Of a DNA stretch of 47,322 nucleotides, positions 8,340 to 17,978 are shown piece after piece. Each line of letters begins with the position of its first letter. Position 1 is the first letter of the stretch. Origin of the DNA: Flavobacteriaceae bacterium (lineage in GTDB: Bacteria; Bacteroidota; Bacteroidia; Flavobacteriales; Flavobacteriaceae); contig JAKMGK010000073.1 of the NCBI GenBank assembly GCA_022424955.1, forward strand, positions 1 to 47,322, read 5' to 3'. The position numbers were made by a program, and so were the translations under genes. Below the pieces are notes generated by a model that ran no database searches, was not told the origin of the DNA, and worked only from the letters and a program-made list of their open reading frames with translations.

Positions 8340-9680
8340 ATGGAAAAAATCATTCAAGCCTTTTTAGATGAAGTAGGACAACGCAATCAAAACGAGCCAG
8401 AATTTATGCAGGCCGTTACAGAAGTTGCAGAAAATGTAATCCCATATATTGTCCAACACGATATTTATTATGGACAAAACATCTTAATGCGAATGGTAGA
8501 GCCAGAACGCGTGGTTTCTTTTCGCGTCGCATGGATTGATGATCAAGAAGAAATTAGGGTTAATCGTGGCTATCGTGTTCAAATGAACTCAGCCATTGGC
8601 CCTTACAAAGGGGGCTTGCGTTTCCACCCGTCTGTCAATTTAAGTGTGCTAAAATTCTTGGCCTTTGAGCAGGTATTTAAAAACAGTTTAACCACCCTCC
8701 CCATGGGCGGAGGAAAAGGAGGATCAGATTTTGATCCCAAAGGAAAAACAGACACAGAAATTATGCGTTTTTGTCAAAGTTTTATGTCTGAACTTTATCG
8801 CCATATTGGCCCTAACCGGGATGTTCCAGCAGGAGATATTGGTGTTGGCGGTCGAGAAATTGGCTTCCTTTTTGGACAATACAAGAGATTGAATTCAGAG
8901 TTTACGGGTGTCTTGACTGGAAAAGGGGTGAGCTGGGGAGGCTCTTTAATCCGCCCTGAAGCCACCGGCTATGGGGTTGTTTATTTTACCCAACAAATGT
9001 TAGCGACAAAAAACAGTAGTCTTGAGGGGAAAAAAGTAGTCGTCTCCGGCTCTGGAAATGTAGCACAATACGCCTCTGAAAAAGTACTACAACTAGGCGG
9101 AAAAGTTTTGACCATGTCAGATTCTTCTGGATTTATCTATGATAAAGAAGGGATTGATAAAGAAAAACTCGCCCATATTATGGAGCTCAAAAACGAAAAA
9201 AGAGCCCGTATCCATGAATATCTTAATAAATATCCCCACGCAGAGTTCCACAAAGGAAAAACCCCCTGGGGAATTCCTTGTGAGGTCGCCTTGCCTTGTG
9301 CTACGCAAAATGAATTACATGAGGAGGACGCAAAACAATTATTAGCCAACGGCTGTATTTGTGTTGGGGAAGGGGCAAACATGCCTACCACGCCAGAAGC
9401 CATTCACCTCTTTGTTGAAAACAAGATTTTATTTGCCCCTGGAAAAGCCTCTAATGCAGGAGGAGTAGCGGTTTCTGGGTTAGAAATGGCCCAAAATTCT
9501 TTGCGCTACAGCTGGTCGAGAGAAGAAGTCGATAATCGCTTACAAGTCATTATGCAAGACATTCATCAATCTTGTGTCGAATATGGAACAGAAAACGGCT
9601 TTACCAATTATGTAAAAGGAGCGAACATTGCAGGCTTTGTTAAGGTTGCAGACGCTATGCTCGCACAAGGAGTGGTTTAA
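8340..9680 (+). CDS. gdhA: NADP-specific glutamate dehydrogenase
   Basis: Interconverts 2-oxoglutarate plus ammonium and L-glutamate. The 446-residue length fits the hexameric bacterial NADP-type enzyme. Visible are the glutamate-binding segment GPYKGGLRFHPSVN, the catalytic-Lys motif PMGGGKGGSDFDPKGK, DVPAGDIGVGGREIG and the Rossmann loop VVSGSGNVAQYA. It stands 36 nt after radA and 8 nt before recO, so recO may share its transcript. NADP rather than NAD specificity is inferred from overall similarity. Confidence 0.96.
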   Translation: MEKIIQAFLDEVGQRNQNEPEFMQAVTEVAENVIPYIVQHDIYYGQNILMRMVEPERVVSFRVAWIDDQEEIRVNRGYRVQMNSAIGPYKGGLRFHPSVNLSVLKFLAFEQVFKNSLTTLPMGGGKGGSDFDPKGKTDTEIMRFCQSFMSELYRHIGPNRDVPAGDIGVGGREIGFLFGQYKRLNSEFTGVLTGKGVSWGGSLIRPEATGYGVVYFTQQMLATKNSSLEGKKVVVSGSGNVAQYASEKVLQLGGKVLTMSDSSGFIYDKEGIDKEKLAHIMELKNEKRARIHEYLNKYPHAEFHKGKTPWGIPCEVALPCATQNELHEEDAKQLLANGCICVGEGANMPTTPEAIHLFVENKILFAPGKASNAGGVAVSGLEMAQNSLRYSWSREEVDNRLQVIMQDIHQSCVEYGTENGFTNYVKGANIAGFVKVADAMLAQGVV

Positions 9681-9688
9681 TTTTTCCT

Positions 9689-10408
9689 ATGCTGGTAGAA
9701 ACTAAAGCCCTTGTTTTACATAGTATTAAATACAACGATTCTAGTTTAATCGCCCATTGCTATACAGAAACCCTAGGCATACAATCTTTTATGCTGAAAG
9801 GAATTCTTTCTGCAAAAAAAGGAAAAATACGCAAAGCTCATTTTCAGCCTTTGACCTTGTTAAAACTACAATTTCAACACAAAAACAAAGGTGGCTTAAA
9901 TTTTATCAAAGAGCTTAGGGTAGAACAACCTTATCAAAGTATCTATGCTTCGATTGATAAAAACACCATTGCGCTCTTTTTGTCAGAAGTATTGTATAAA
10001 AGTCTTAGAGAAGAAGAAACTAATCCGCTCTTATTCGAATACCTGGAAAATGCTGTGTTATGGCTAGATTCCCACGATACTATTGCTAATTTTCATTTGC
10101 TGTTTTTGTTGAAACTCACCCAATTTTTAGGCTTTTATCCCAATGCGCAAGAATCACTGGGAGAATATTTCAACCTAGAGGATGGATGTTTTACATTAGA
10201 GCAACCCCTAGCGCACCATCTGACGGGGAATACCGCTATGCATTTAAAGCAATTAATGGGCATGAATTTTGCTTCAGACAATTTGCCAAAATTAAATCAA
10301 ACATCAAGGCGCGAATTAATAAATGCATTAGTACAATATTTTGAACTTCACTTACATGGGTTTTCTAAACCAAAATCTCTCGAAATACTTCATCAAATCT
10401 TCCGCTAA
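9689..10408 (+). CDS. recO: DNA repair protein RecO
   Basis: Helps load RecA onto SSB-coated DNA in the RecF pathway. The 239-residue product starts with the OB-fold region (MLVETKALVLHSIKYNDSSLIAHCYTE in pieces, then FMLKGILSAKKGKIRKAHFQPL). A helical domain follows with the family-like segment ALFLSEVLYKSLREEE, and it ends HGFSKPKSLEILHQIFR, typical of Bacteroidota RecO. No CxxC zinc motif is present. Its 3' end overlaps the start of the downstream receptor gene by 53 nt. Confidence 0.93.
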   Translation: MLVETKALVLHSIKYNDSSLIAHCYTETLGIQSFMLKGILSAKKGKIRKAHFQPLTLLKLQFQHKNKGGLNFIKELRVEQPYQSIYASIDKNTIALFLSEVLYKSLREEETNPLLFEYLENAVLWLDSHDTIANFHLLFLLKLTQFLGFYPNAQESLGEYFNLEDGCFTLEQPLAHHLTGNTAMHLKQLMGMNFASDNLPKLNQTSRRELINALVQYFELHLHGFSKPKSLEILHQIFR

Positions 10409-12881
10409 ACAATGGCTTTTTTTTGTGTGGATTATGCTTTTGACCATAATGCATTTACACGGACAATCCATCACTGTTATTGACGCCTTTACCCAACGCC
10501 CCCTAGAAGAAGTCATGGTGGTCAATCAAAATAAAGAACGCTATAGTTCTTCAGATATCAGCGGGAAAATTGACCTTGAGCAGTTTATAGTTTCAGACCT
10601 ACTCACTTTTCAATTAATGGGTTATGAAACCTTATCACTCTCTCTAGAAGAAATCAAAGACCGGGGAAATGTGATTGCCCTTTTTCTGGACGAAAAACAA
10701 CTGGAAGAAATTGTTTTATCTGTTGCGCGCACAGCAGAACAATCTAGAAAAATTGCCGAAAAAGTAGCTGTTATCAATCAAAAATCAATTGCTACTCAAT
10801 CGCCTGCTACAGGGGCAGACTTGTTGTTACTAGCCCCTAGTATTCGTTTACAAAAGTCACAAGGTGGAGGAGGGAGCCCTGTCTTAAGAGGTTTTGAAGC
10901 AAATCGCGTTTTACTCGTAGTAGATGGTGTGCGATTAAACAATGCGATTTATCGATCTGGACATTTACAAAATGCCATTACAGTGGACCCCAATAGTATT
11001 GAGCGTGTTGAAGTTATTTATGGCTCCTCTTCTGTAGGCTATGGGTCAGATGCACTAGGAGGCGTGGTTCACTACTACACAAAAACCCCAAAAATTAATA
11101 ATAGTCAACCCTTGATGAATGCCTTCTCCTCGACTTATAACAGTGCTCAAAATGCCTTTATTAGTCATGTTGAAACAGAGGCCAGCTTTAAAAAATGGGC
11201 GAGTTATACCAGCCTAACCTACTCTAGCTTTGGAGATTTAAAAATGGGTAAAAATCGTCAACATGGCTTTACAGATTGGGGCTTAGTCCCTGCTTACTCT
11301 AGAAATAATGAAACCACTTACTATGCACAGCCCAGTCTTAATCCAGACCCCCATTTGCAAAAAAACGTAGGCTATACGCAATTTGACTTTTTAGAAAAAG
11401 TAGTGATTAACCTCCCTAAAGCTTCTCAATTACTGCTTAATTTCCAGCTGTCGAACTCTTCTAATATCTCGCGATTTGATAAATTAAACGAATATATCGC
11501 TGGAAGTCTTCGCTTTGCAGAGTGGTTCTATGGCCCCCAGAAAAGAGCGCTTTTTTCTCCACAATTAAAGCTTTTCCCCAAAAATAAATTCTTGTATAAA
11601 GGAACTATTACTGCCGCTTATCAAGCACTTGAAGAATCAAGAATCCAACGAAAATTTAATAGCTTAACCCGCGAAACGCAAAAAGAAAAAGTCAAGGTTT
11701 TAAGTATTAATGGGGATTTTGAACTCGCCAAAAAAGAGCGGAGTAGTATTGCCTATGGTTTTGAACTCGTCAGCAATCGCATTGTCTCTACAGCAATCGC
11801 AAAAGATTTAGTCCTCTCAGGAAATAAGATCACTTCGTTCAATAATTTAAGGCCCATCCCGACCCGTTACCCCAGCGATGGAAGTCAATACAATACTGCA
11901 GCCCTTTATGGTAATTTTAGGCTTGATTTCTCCTCAAAAACAAGCTTTTCATTAGGAGGAAGATTTACCACAACTCATCTAAAAGCCAACTGGAAAGAGA
12001 CCGCTTTGATTGATGCTAACCTCAATAAAGTTAATGTCAAAAACAACGCCCTTACTGGAAGTTTTTCTGTCTCTTATCGTCCCAAGACTCCATGGAGAAT
12101 CAACCTTTTATTGTCAAGTGGTTTTCGTTCTCCTAATGTAGACGATCTAGGGAAAATAAGAGAAAATAAAGGGATGTTACTGGTCCCTAATACAGATTTA
12201 AAACCAGAATACGTTTATAATATTGATGGGGGAATTGCCTATACTCCAGCACAAAAAAACATGTGTTTTAATCTGCGCTTTTACCATAGCTCGCTTAGGG
12301 ATTATATAGGTAGAATGGCCTATGAATTAGCAGCAGACCAAACTACCCTTGCTCCTGCAACAGTTGAGTTTAGTAATGATATTGTCACCACTCAAGCCAA
12401 TATTAATATAGGAAATGGTCGTATCTATGGCCTCTCGTTTGAAGGAGGATTAAAGTTATTAGAAGGACTTGACCTCAACGGAAACTTTACCTATACCCAT
12501 GCAGCCCAGAATGAAATGATAGGCGCCTTACCCTCAATTCTCCCCTTTTACGGAGGAGCAGTTTTACACTACAAAAAAGATGCATTTAACCTAAATCTTA
12601 ACTACACTTTCAATAGTCAAAAAAAACCAGAAGACTATAGCTCTGGAGGAGAAGACGGTCTTGAAGAAACCCCTCTCTTAGCAACAGTAGACAATCAAGC
12701 TGTTTTTGCAGGGACCCCTAAATGGTCTATCTTTTCTTTAAGAGGGAACTATCAGCTTAACAAATCAGTCCTTCTAAATGCTGCAGTTGAAAATATTTTT
12801 GACTTGCACTATCGCACTTTTGCTTCGGGGATTTCTGCCCCTGGAAGAAGTCTTATTTTGGGGACACAGGTCAACTTTTAA
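10356..12881 (+). CDS. TonB-dependent outer-membrane receptor
   Basis: An 841-residue outer-membrane transporter energised by TonB-ExbBD. I chose ATG 10356 because the signal peptide (KQWLFFVWIMLLTIMHLHGQS) follows it. ATG 10341 is also in frame but only adds residues inside recO. After the signal come a carboxypeptidase-regulatory-like domain (ITVIDAFTQRPLEEVMVVN, about residues 45-120), a plug domain (RGFEANRVLLVVDGVRLNNAIYR split over about 150-260) and a 22-strand-type barrel ending in a terminal Phe (TQVNF), the usual BamA recognition signal. The sequence GSSSVGYGSDALGGVVHY resembles haem/siderophore receptors, but the substrate is not determined. Its stop overlaps the stop of the convergent GNAT gene. 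Confidence 0.92.
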   Translation: MGFLNQNLSKYFIKSSAKQWLFFVWIMLLTIMHLHGQSITVIDAFTQRPLEEVMVVNQNKERYSSSDISGKIDLEQFIVSDLLTFQLMGYETLSLSLEEIKDRGNVIALFLDEKQLEEIVLSVARTAEQSRKIAEKVAVINQKSIATQSPATGADLLLLAPSIRLQKSQGGGGSPVLRGFEANRVLLVVDGVRLNNAIYRSGHLQNAITVDPNSIERVEVIYGSSSVGYGSDALGGVVHYYTKTPKINNSQPLMNAFSSTYNSAQNAFISHVETEASFKKWASYTSLTYSSFGDLKMGKNRQHGFTDWGLVPAYSRNNETTYYAQPSLNPDPHLQKNVGYTQFDFLEKVVINLPKASQLLLNFQLSNSSNISRFDKLNEYIAGSLRFAEWFYGPQKRALFSPQLKLFPKNKFLYKGTITAAYQALEESRIQRKFNSLTRETQKEKVKVLSINGDFELAKKERSSIAYGFELVSNRIVSTAIAKDLVLSGNKITSFNNLRPIPTRYPSDGSQYNTAALYGNFRLDFSSKTSFSLGGRFTTTHLKANWKETALIDANLNKVNVKNNALTGSFSVSYRPKTPWRINLLLSSGFRSPNVDDLGKIRENKGMLLVPNTDLKPEYVYNIDGGIAYTPAQKNMCFNLRFYHSSLRDYIGRMAYELAADQTTLAPATVEFSNDIVTTQANINIGNGRIYGLSFEGGLKLLEGLDLNGNFTYTHAAQNEMIGALPSILPFYGGAVLHYKKDAFNLNLNYTFNSQKKPEDYSSGGEDGLEETPLLATVDNQAVFAGTPKWSIFSLRGNYQLNKSVLLNAAVENIFDLHYRTFASGISAPGRSLILGTQVNF

Positions 12882-13468
12882 TGGATTTTTGCCACTAAAG
12901 CTTTTTTTAACTTCGGCCATTCGTTTTTTATTATACTAAGCACAACGCTGTCTCTTCTCCCTGTTTCTGCAGTACAATTATTGCGCAACGTCCCCTCAAG
13001 GGTGCAGCCAATAGCTCGCATTGCAGTGATACTTCTAGTATTTTTAGCGTCAGCTCTAAATTCAACTCGCTCCATCTCTAAAGCCTCAAAGGCATGGGTC
13101 AATAGTAATAACTTACAATGACGATTTAAACCCGTTCGTTGAAATTCTTTTCCATACCAAGTGTACCCTATACTTAAGGTTTTATGGTGAAAATTTATGC
13201 TATAAAAACGAGTAGAACCCGCTATTTTTTCGTTTTTCTTGTCGTACACTAAAAAAGGATAACCTGTTTCTTCTTCTCTTAATTGAAGTGCAGCTTGAAG
13301 ATAATTTTCTAGCTTTTCTTCCCCTGCAGCAGAGGTCAAAGAATAGGTCCATAAAGCGGGCTCTTTTAAAGAAAAAGGGAGGAAAAAAGCATGGTCTGTA
13401 GCGGATAAGGGTCGTAATTGAACACGCTCATTTTCAAGAATTAAGTCACTTTTAAAGTTAAATGCCAT
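12878..13468 (-). CDS. GNAT family N-acetyltransferase (RimJ/RimL-like)
   Basis: A 196-residue acetyl-CoA-dependent acetyltransferase of the Acetyltransf_3 (RimJ/RimL) type. Visible are the N-terminal strand ERVQLRPLSATDHAFF, the motif IGYTWYGKEFQRTGLNRHCK (acetyl-CoA region) and the late segment RVEFRADAKNTRSITAMRAIGCTLEGT in pieces, typical of the family. The substrate (protein N-terminus or small molecule) cannot be read from the sequence. It is convergent with the receptor gene (4-nt stop-stop overlap) and divergent from ileS. Confidence 0.88.
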   Translation of the reverse strand: MAFNFKSDLILENERVQLRPLSATDHAFFLPFSLKEPALWTYSLTSAAGEEKLENYLQAALQLREEETGYPFLVYDKKNEKIAGSTRFYSINFHHKTLSIGYTWYGKEFQRTGLNRHCKLLLLTHAFEALEMERVEFRADAKNTRSITAMRAIGCTLEGTLRNNCTAETGRRDSVVLSIIKNEWPKLKKALVAKIH

Positions 13469-13547
13469 AAAGAATGCAGGATGTTGTGGTTAGGTAAAGT
13501 GTAAATGTATAAAATTCCTTAATTTCGCAGCTTTAGAACAACACCCT

Positions 13548-16500
13548 ATGGGCTTTAATGAACATAAGCAACTTAATTTAGCGGCAACCGCTCAAGAGAT
13601 TCTTTCTTTTTGGGAAAAAGAATCTATTTTCGAGAAAAGTGTAAGTACACGAGAGGGGCAACCTCCTTATGTTTTTTATGAGGGCCCGCCATCGGCAAAT
13701 GGTATGCCGGGTATCCACCACGTTATGGCGCGTGCGATAAAAGATATTTTTTGTCGTTACAAAACCCAAAAAGACTTTCAAGTAAAAAGAAAAGCCGGTT
13801 GGGATACCCATGGTCTTCCAGTAGAATTAGGGGTGGAAAAAGAGCTAGGGATTACAAAAGACGCCATTGGGAAAAGCATTAGCGTTGAAGAATACAATCA
13901 AGCCTGTAAAAACGCAGTGATGCGTTATACAGACGTTTGGAATAAGTTAACCCAACAAATGGGGTATTGGGTGGATATGGAAGATCCCTATATCACCTAT
14001 AAATCAAAATACATCGAATCAGTATGGTGGCTATTAAAACAGATCTATGATAAAGATTTGTTGTACAAAGGATATACCATTCAGCCCTATTCGCCTAAAG
14101 CTGGAACAGGCTTAAGTTCACACGAGCTCAATCAACCTGGGACCTATCAAGATGTCACCGACACCACGATTACGGCCATGTTTAAAACTCTTCCAGCGAG
14201 CCTTCCAGAATCACTAAAAGAAGCTGGAGAGCTTAATATCTTAGCTTGGACAACAACTCCCTGGACTTTACCGTCTAACACGGCATTAACCGTGGGGAAG
14301 AAGATAGACTATGTTGTTGTGGAGACCTATAATCAATATACCCATCTCCCCATTAAAGTGCTTTTAGCAAAAGCTTTAGTCGGGAAACAATTTAGCGGAA
14401 AATACACCGCGGTTGAGACAGAAGACGCTTTAGATGCTTATGAAGCAGGAGCCAAAAAAATTCCTTACTTCTTGGGTCAAGAAATTAAAGGAAGTGAGCT
14501 AGTGGGAATTCGCTACGAGCAATTATGGCATGATGCCCCTTTACCCTTAAAAAATGCCGAAAATGCTTTTCGTGTTATTTCGGGTGACTTTGTCACCACA
14601 GAAGATGGTACAGGAATTGTTCATACTGCCCCTACCTTTGGGGCAGATGATGCCCAAGTCGCTAAAGAAGCTACCCCCCCGGTTCCCCCATTTTTGGTCC
14701 GTGGCGCAAACGCCAATGAAGTCCCCGTAGTAGATCTTGAAGGAAAGTTCCAGAAAAGCCTTCCAGAAATTGGGGGGAAGTATGTTAAAAACGATTATTA
14801 CAAAGAAGGAGAAGCCCCAGAAAAATCTGTCGATGTCGAAATTGCGATCCGTTTAAAGGAAGAAAACAGGGCCTTCAAAGTAGAAAAATATGTCCACTCC
14901 TATCCCAACTGCTGGAGAACAGATAAACCTATTCTATATTACCCTCTAGATTCCTGGTTTATCAAGGTGACCGATGTAAGAGATAAAATGGTTGCGCACA
15001 ATAACAAGATTAACTGGAAACCAAAATCGACTGGAGAAGGACGTTTTGGGAACTGGCTGGCAAATGCAAATGACTGGAACCTTTCCCGTTCTCGTTTTTG
15101 GGGAATCCCATTGCCTATTTGGCGTACAGAAGACGGAAAAGAAACGGTCATCATGGGATCGATGGAAGAATTGATTGCTGCGATTGAAAAATCTATTGAG
15201 GCTGGTTTTATGCAAGACAACCCTTTCAAAGACTTTGAAGTAGGGAATATGAGTGAAGAAAACTATGACCGCATCGACCTACATAAAAACAGTGTAGATC
15301 CCATCGTCTTGTGTAGCCCTTCTGGACAGGCTATGCATCGTGAAAGTGATCTTATTGACGTTTGGTTTGATTCTGGTTCTATGCCTTATGCCCAATGGCA
15401 CTACCCTTTTGAAAACAAAGAAATGATTGACGAAAACAATGCCTTCCCTGCAGATTATATTGCAGAGGGCGTCGATCAAACCCGGGGTTGGTTCTATACT
15501 TTACACGCCATTGGGACCTTAGTTTTTGATTCAATTGCTTATAAAAATGTCGTTTCAAATGGTCTTGTCCTAGACAAGAACGGGCAAAAAATGTCTAAGC
15601 GTTTAGGCAATGCCGCAGACCCTTTTGAAACCCTAGAAAAATATGGTGCAGATGCAACGCGCTGGTATATGATTTCTAACGCCAATCCATGGGACAACCT
15701 CAAGTTTGACCTCGACGGGATTGCAGAAGTCTCTAGAAAGTTCTTTGGCACCCTGCACAATACCTATTCCTTCTTTAGCCTATATGCAAATATCGATGGC
15801 TTTAGCTTTAAAGAAGCCCGTATTCTGGTTGAGCAACGCTCTGAATTAGATCGCTGGATCTTGTCTGAACTCAATCGTTTGATCGCAGAAGTCGATGCAG
15901 CTTATAACGACTATGAACCCACTAAGGCGACTCGTGCAATTGCTGAATTTGTTCAGGAAATCATGAGTAATTGGTATGTGCGTCTTTCAAGGAGAAGGTT
16001 TTGGAAAGGAGAATACCAGCAAGATAAAATTGCTGCTTATCAAACCCTTTTTGAATGTTTATTGAGTATTAGTAAGTTAATGGCGCCTGTCGCCCCTTTC
16101 TATGCAGATCAATTGTATCGCGATCTTTGCAACGCCACACAAGTTGAGGCCTTTGACTCTGTCCATCTTGCACAGTTCCCTGTGGCTGTAACAGAAAACA
16201 GAAACACTGCTTTAGAAGATCGCATGAGCAAAGCTAGAACCATTGCTTCTTTGGCCCTTTCGCTTCGCAAAAAAGAACAGATCAAGGTGAGACAGCCCTT
16301 ACAAAAAATCATGGTTCCAGTGCGCAATGCTGCAGAAAGAGAAGCCATTGAATTAGTTGCAGATTTAATCCAGTCAGAAATCAATGTAAAGTCGATTGAG
16401 CTACTAGACGATGCCAGCGATATTTTAGTCAAAGAAATCAAACCTAATTTTAAAGCCTTAGGCCCGCGTTTTGGGAAAAATATGAAAGCTGCTGTGGGAG

Positions 16501-16949
16501 TGATCAATACCTTAAACGACGAGCAAATTAAAAGCCTAGAAACTGGAGAAACACTTGCCGTTCAAATCAATGGAGAAGAAGCCGAGATTGAACCCAATGA
16601 TGTGTTAATCCAATCTAAAGACATCGAAGGATGGTTAGTGGCAAATGGCAACGGCCTTACTGTTGCCCTTGACATTCAATTAGATGATGATTTAATCAAT
16701 GAAGGGATCGCTAGAGAGATGATTAACCGCATTCAAAACTTAAGAAAAGATGCCGGTTTTGAGGTGACTGACAAAATTATCCTATATTTGAAAGAAGATG
16801 TTGCCCTTGTCAAAGTATTTGAAAAGCATCAAGCCTATATACAACAAGAAACATTAGCAAAAGAAATTGTACTGAAAAAGAATTTGGTCGACGGGGAAAA
16901 TGTCGAGTTTGACCAAATAAAGACGATTATTAACCTAGAAAAAGTTTAA
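13548..16949 (+). CDS. ileS: Isoleucyl-tRNA synthetase, eukaryote-like type (IleRS2)
   Basis: Charges tRNA-Ile. The 1133-residue protein is a long class I synthetase: Rossmann fold, CP1 editing domain (about residues 200-420, with GTGIVHTAPTFGADD), KMSKR at the second signature (KNGQKMSKRLGN), anticodon-binding domain and a long C-terminal region without a CxxC zinc site. Length and C-terminus fit the IleRS2 group. The first signature is unusual: residues 55-58 (13710-13721) read GIHH instead of HxGH. That exchange of the first and third positions is reported for some IleRS2 enzymes and linked to very high mupirocin resistance. Followed after 2 nt by the DksA-like gene. Confidence 0.97.
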   Translation: MGFNEHKQLNLAATAQEILSFWEKESIFEKSVSTREGQPPYVFYEGPPSANGMPGIHHVMARAIKDIFCRYKTQKDFQVKRKAGWDTHGLPVELGVEKELGITKDAIGKSISVEEYNQACKNAVMRYTDVWNKLTQQMGYWVDMEDPYITYKSKYIESVWWLLKQIYDKDLLYKGYTIQPYSPKAGTGLSSHELNQPGTYQDVTDTTITAMFKTLPASLPESLKEAGELNILAWTTTPWTLPSNTALTVGKKIDYVVVETYNQYTHLPIKVLLAKALVGKQFSGKYTAVETEDALDAYEAGAKKIPYFLGQEIKGSELVGIRYEQLWHDAPLPLKNAENAFRVISGDFVTTEDGTGIVHTAPTFGADDAQVAKEATPPVPPFLVRGANANEVPVVDLEGKFQKSLPEIGGKYVKNDYYKEGEAPEKSVDVEIAIRLKEENRAFKVEKYVHSYPNCWRTDKPILYYPLDSWFIKVTDVRDKMVAHNNKINWKPKSTGEGRFGNWLANANDWNLSRSRFWGIPLPIWRTEDGKETVIMGSMEELIAAIEKSIEAGFMQDNPFKDFEVGNMSEENYDRIDLHKNSVDPIVLCSPSGQAMHRESDLIDVWFDSGSMPYAQWHYPFENKEMIDENNAFPADYIAEGVDQTRGWFYTLHAIGTLVFDSIAYKNVVSNGLVLDKNGQKMSKRLGNAADPFETLEKYGADATRWYMISNANPWDNLKFDLDGIAEVSRKFFGTLHNTYSFFSLYANIDGFSFKEARILVEQRSELDRWILSELNRLIAEVDAAYNDYEPTKATRAIAEFVQEIMSNWYVRLSRRRFWKGEYQQDKIAAYQTLFECLLSISKLMAPVAPFYADQLYRDLCNATQVEAFDSVHLAQFPVAVTENRNTALEDRMSKARTIASLALSLRKKEQIKVRQPLQKIMVPVRNAAEREAIELVADLIQSEINVKSIELLDDASDILVKEIKPNFKALGPRFGKNMKAAVGVINTLNDEQIKSLETGETLAVQINGEEAEIEPNDVLIQSKDIEGWLVANGNGLTVALDIQLDDDLINEGIAREMINRIQNLRKDAGFEVTDKIILYLKEDVALVKVFEKHQAYIQQETLAKEIVLKKNLVDGENVEFDQIKTIINLEKV

Positions 16950-16951
16950 TC

Positions 16952-17335
16952 ATGAGTACTGTAGTAAAAAATCGATATTCAGATAAAGACCTAGAAGAAT
17001 TTAAAAGCCTAATTGAAGAAAAAATTGAGAAAGCAAAAGAAGATCTCGCTTTGTTAAAAAGTTCTTATATGAACAATGGAAACAATGGAACAGAGGATAC
17101 TTCTCCCACCTTTAAAGCTTTTGAAGAAGGGTCTGAAACCATGTCTAAAGAAGCCAATACACAATTAGCGCTTAGACAAGAAAAGTTTATTCGAGATCTT
17201 AAAAATGCCCTTATTCGCATTGAAAATAAAACCTATGGGGTTTGCCGTGTAACGGGGAAATTGATTCAAAAACAACGTTTGATTTTGGTGCCACACGCTA
17301 CCTTAAGCATCGAAGCCAAAAACATGCAAAAATAA
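16952..17335 (+). CDS. TraR/DksA-family protein lacking a complete zinc finger
   Basis: A 127-residue small regulator of the DksA/TraR family, which binds the RNA polymerase secondary channel in other bacteria. An N-terminal coiled coil (about residues 8-90, rich in Glu/Lys) is followed by the family end YGVCRVTGKLIQKQRL. Only one Cys is left of the C4 zinc site, so zinc binding is unlikely. That is usual for the Bacteroidota version. The gene lies 2 nt after ileS and 2 nt before a hypothetical gene, then lspA. Confidence 0.9.
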   Translation: MSTVVKNRYSDKDLEEFKSLIEEKIEKAKEDLALLKSSYMNNGNNGTEDTSPTFKAFEEGSETMSKEANTQLALRQEKFIRDLKNALIRIENKTYGVCRVTGKLIQKQRLILVPHATLSIEAKNMQK

Positions 17336-17337
17336 CA

Positions 17338-17955
17338 GTGTTGCGTCTCTTACTAGCTTGCTTGTTGATGAGCAATCTGTATGGACAAAATCAACACAAA
17401 CTTTTGTGGGCAGCCGCTGGATTTGATCTTGTTGCCCTTGAGCTCCCTTTTGCCAATACCGTTGTCGTCTCTACTTCCCTAGACAATACTATTGCACTGG
17501 ATTACCAAACCGAAGGCGAATACAAAAACCACCTTGTAATGCGGTCCTTTCAAATGGGAAAATCATTACAGCTAGTAGAGCAAAAAGGGCCTAGTTTTAA
17601 TGCATTCCACGATAAGCTTAGTGCACATAAAGTGTGGGCTTCTACTTTAACATTGTTTTTACCAGAATACTTTAAACTTCAATTAGAAGCGCAAAATGCT
17701 CGGCTAGAAATTAAGGGAAATTTTAGCAACTTATCCCTTAAACTACACGAAGGAGAAATTGTTGTGAAAGGGCAAGAAATTAGTGGTAATATCGAAACCC
17801 ATAGTGCAGATGTCCGCCTTTTTGGAAACAGTCATAAAGCAGCTGCACAATCAAAATATGGTGCAATTTACGGGCCCTTTAATCAAAAGGATCAAAATCA
17901 CCTTCATATCACTTCGGTCAAAGGAAATATTTCCCTTATTTCCCAGAGAAAATAA
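17338..17955 (+). CDS. Secreted hypothetical protein, possibly DUF4097-like
   Basis: About 205 residues from GTG 17338 (TTG 17341 is the alternative), 2 nt after the DksA-like stop. An ATG at 17242 in the same frame would lie inside the upstream gene and would put 30 unrelated residues before the signal peptide. The signal peptide is VLRLLLACLLMSNLYGQ. The rest is beta-rich with repeated short strands (LEIKGNFSNLSLKLHEGEIVVKG in pieces, then HITSVKGNISLIS), which resembles the DUF4097/putative auto-adhesin beta-helix. I do not recognise a specific function. Its position between a DksA-like gene and lspA suggests co-transcription only. Confidence 0.7.
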   Translation: MLRLLLACLLMSNLYGQNQHKLLWAAAGFDLVALELPFANTVVVSTSLDNTIALDYQTEGEYKNHLVMRSFQMGKSLQLVEQKGPSFNAFHDKLSAHKVWASTLTLFLPEYFKLQLEAQNARLEIKGNFSNLSLKLHEGEIVVKGQEISGNIETHSADVRLFGNSHKAAAQSKYGAIYGPFNQKDQNHLHITSVKGNISLISQRK

Positions 17956-17956
17956 C

Positions 17957-17964
17957 TACTTTTG
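17957..17964 (+). promoter_or_regulatory. Putative -7 promoter element for lspA
   Basis: TACTTTTG is an exact TAnnTTTG match directly after the preceding stop codon and 14 nt before the lspA ATG. No clear -33 element was seen. Confidence 0.45.
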
Positions 17965-17978
17965 AACTTTCAATATTC

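Noticed and set aside
14662-14715. Possible insertion in ileS where the protein reads TPPVPPFLVRGANANEVP
   Set aside because: The frame is intact and this is a known variable loop of the editing domain region, so no event needs to be assumed.
16109-16507. 132-codon minus-strand frame within ileS
   Set aside because: Composition mirrors the conserved synthetase codons of the opposite strand; a shadow frame.
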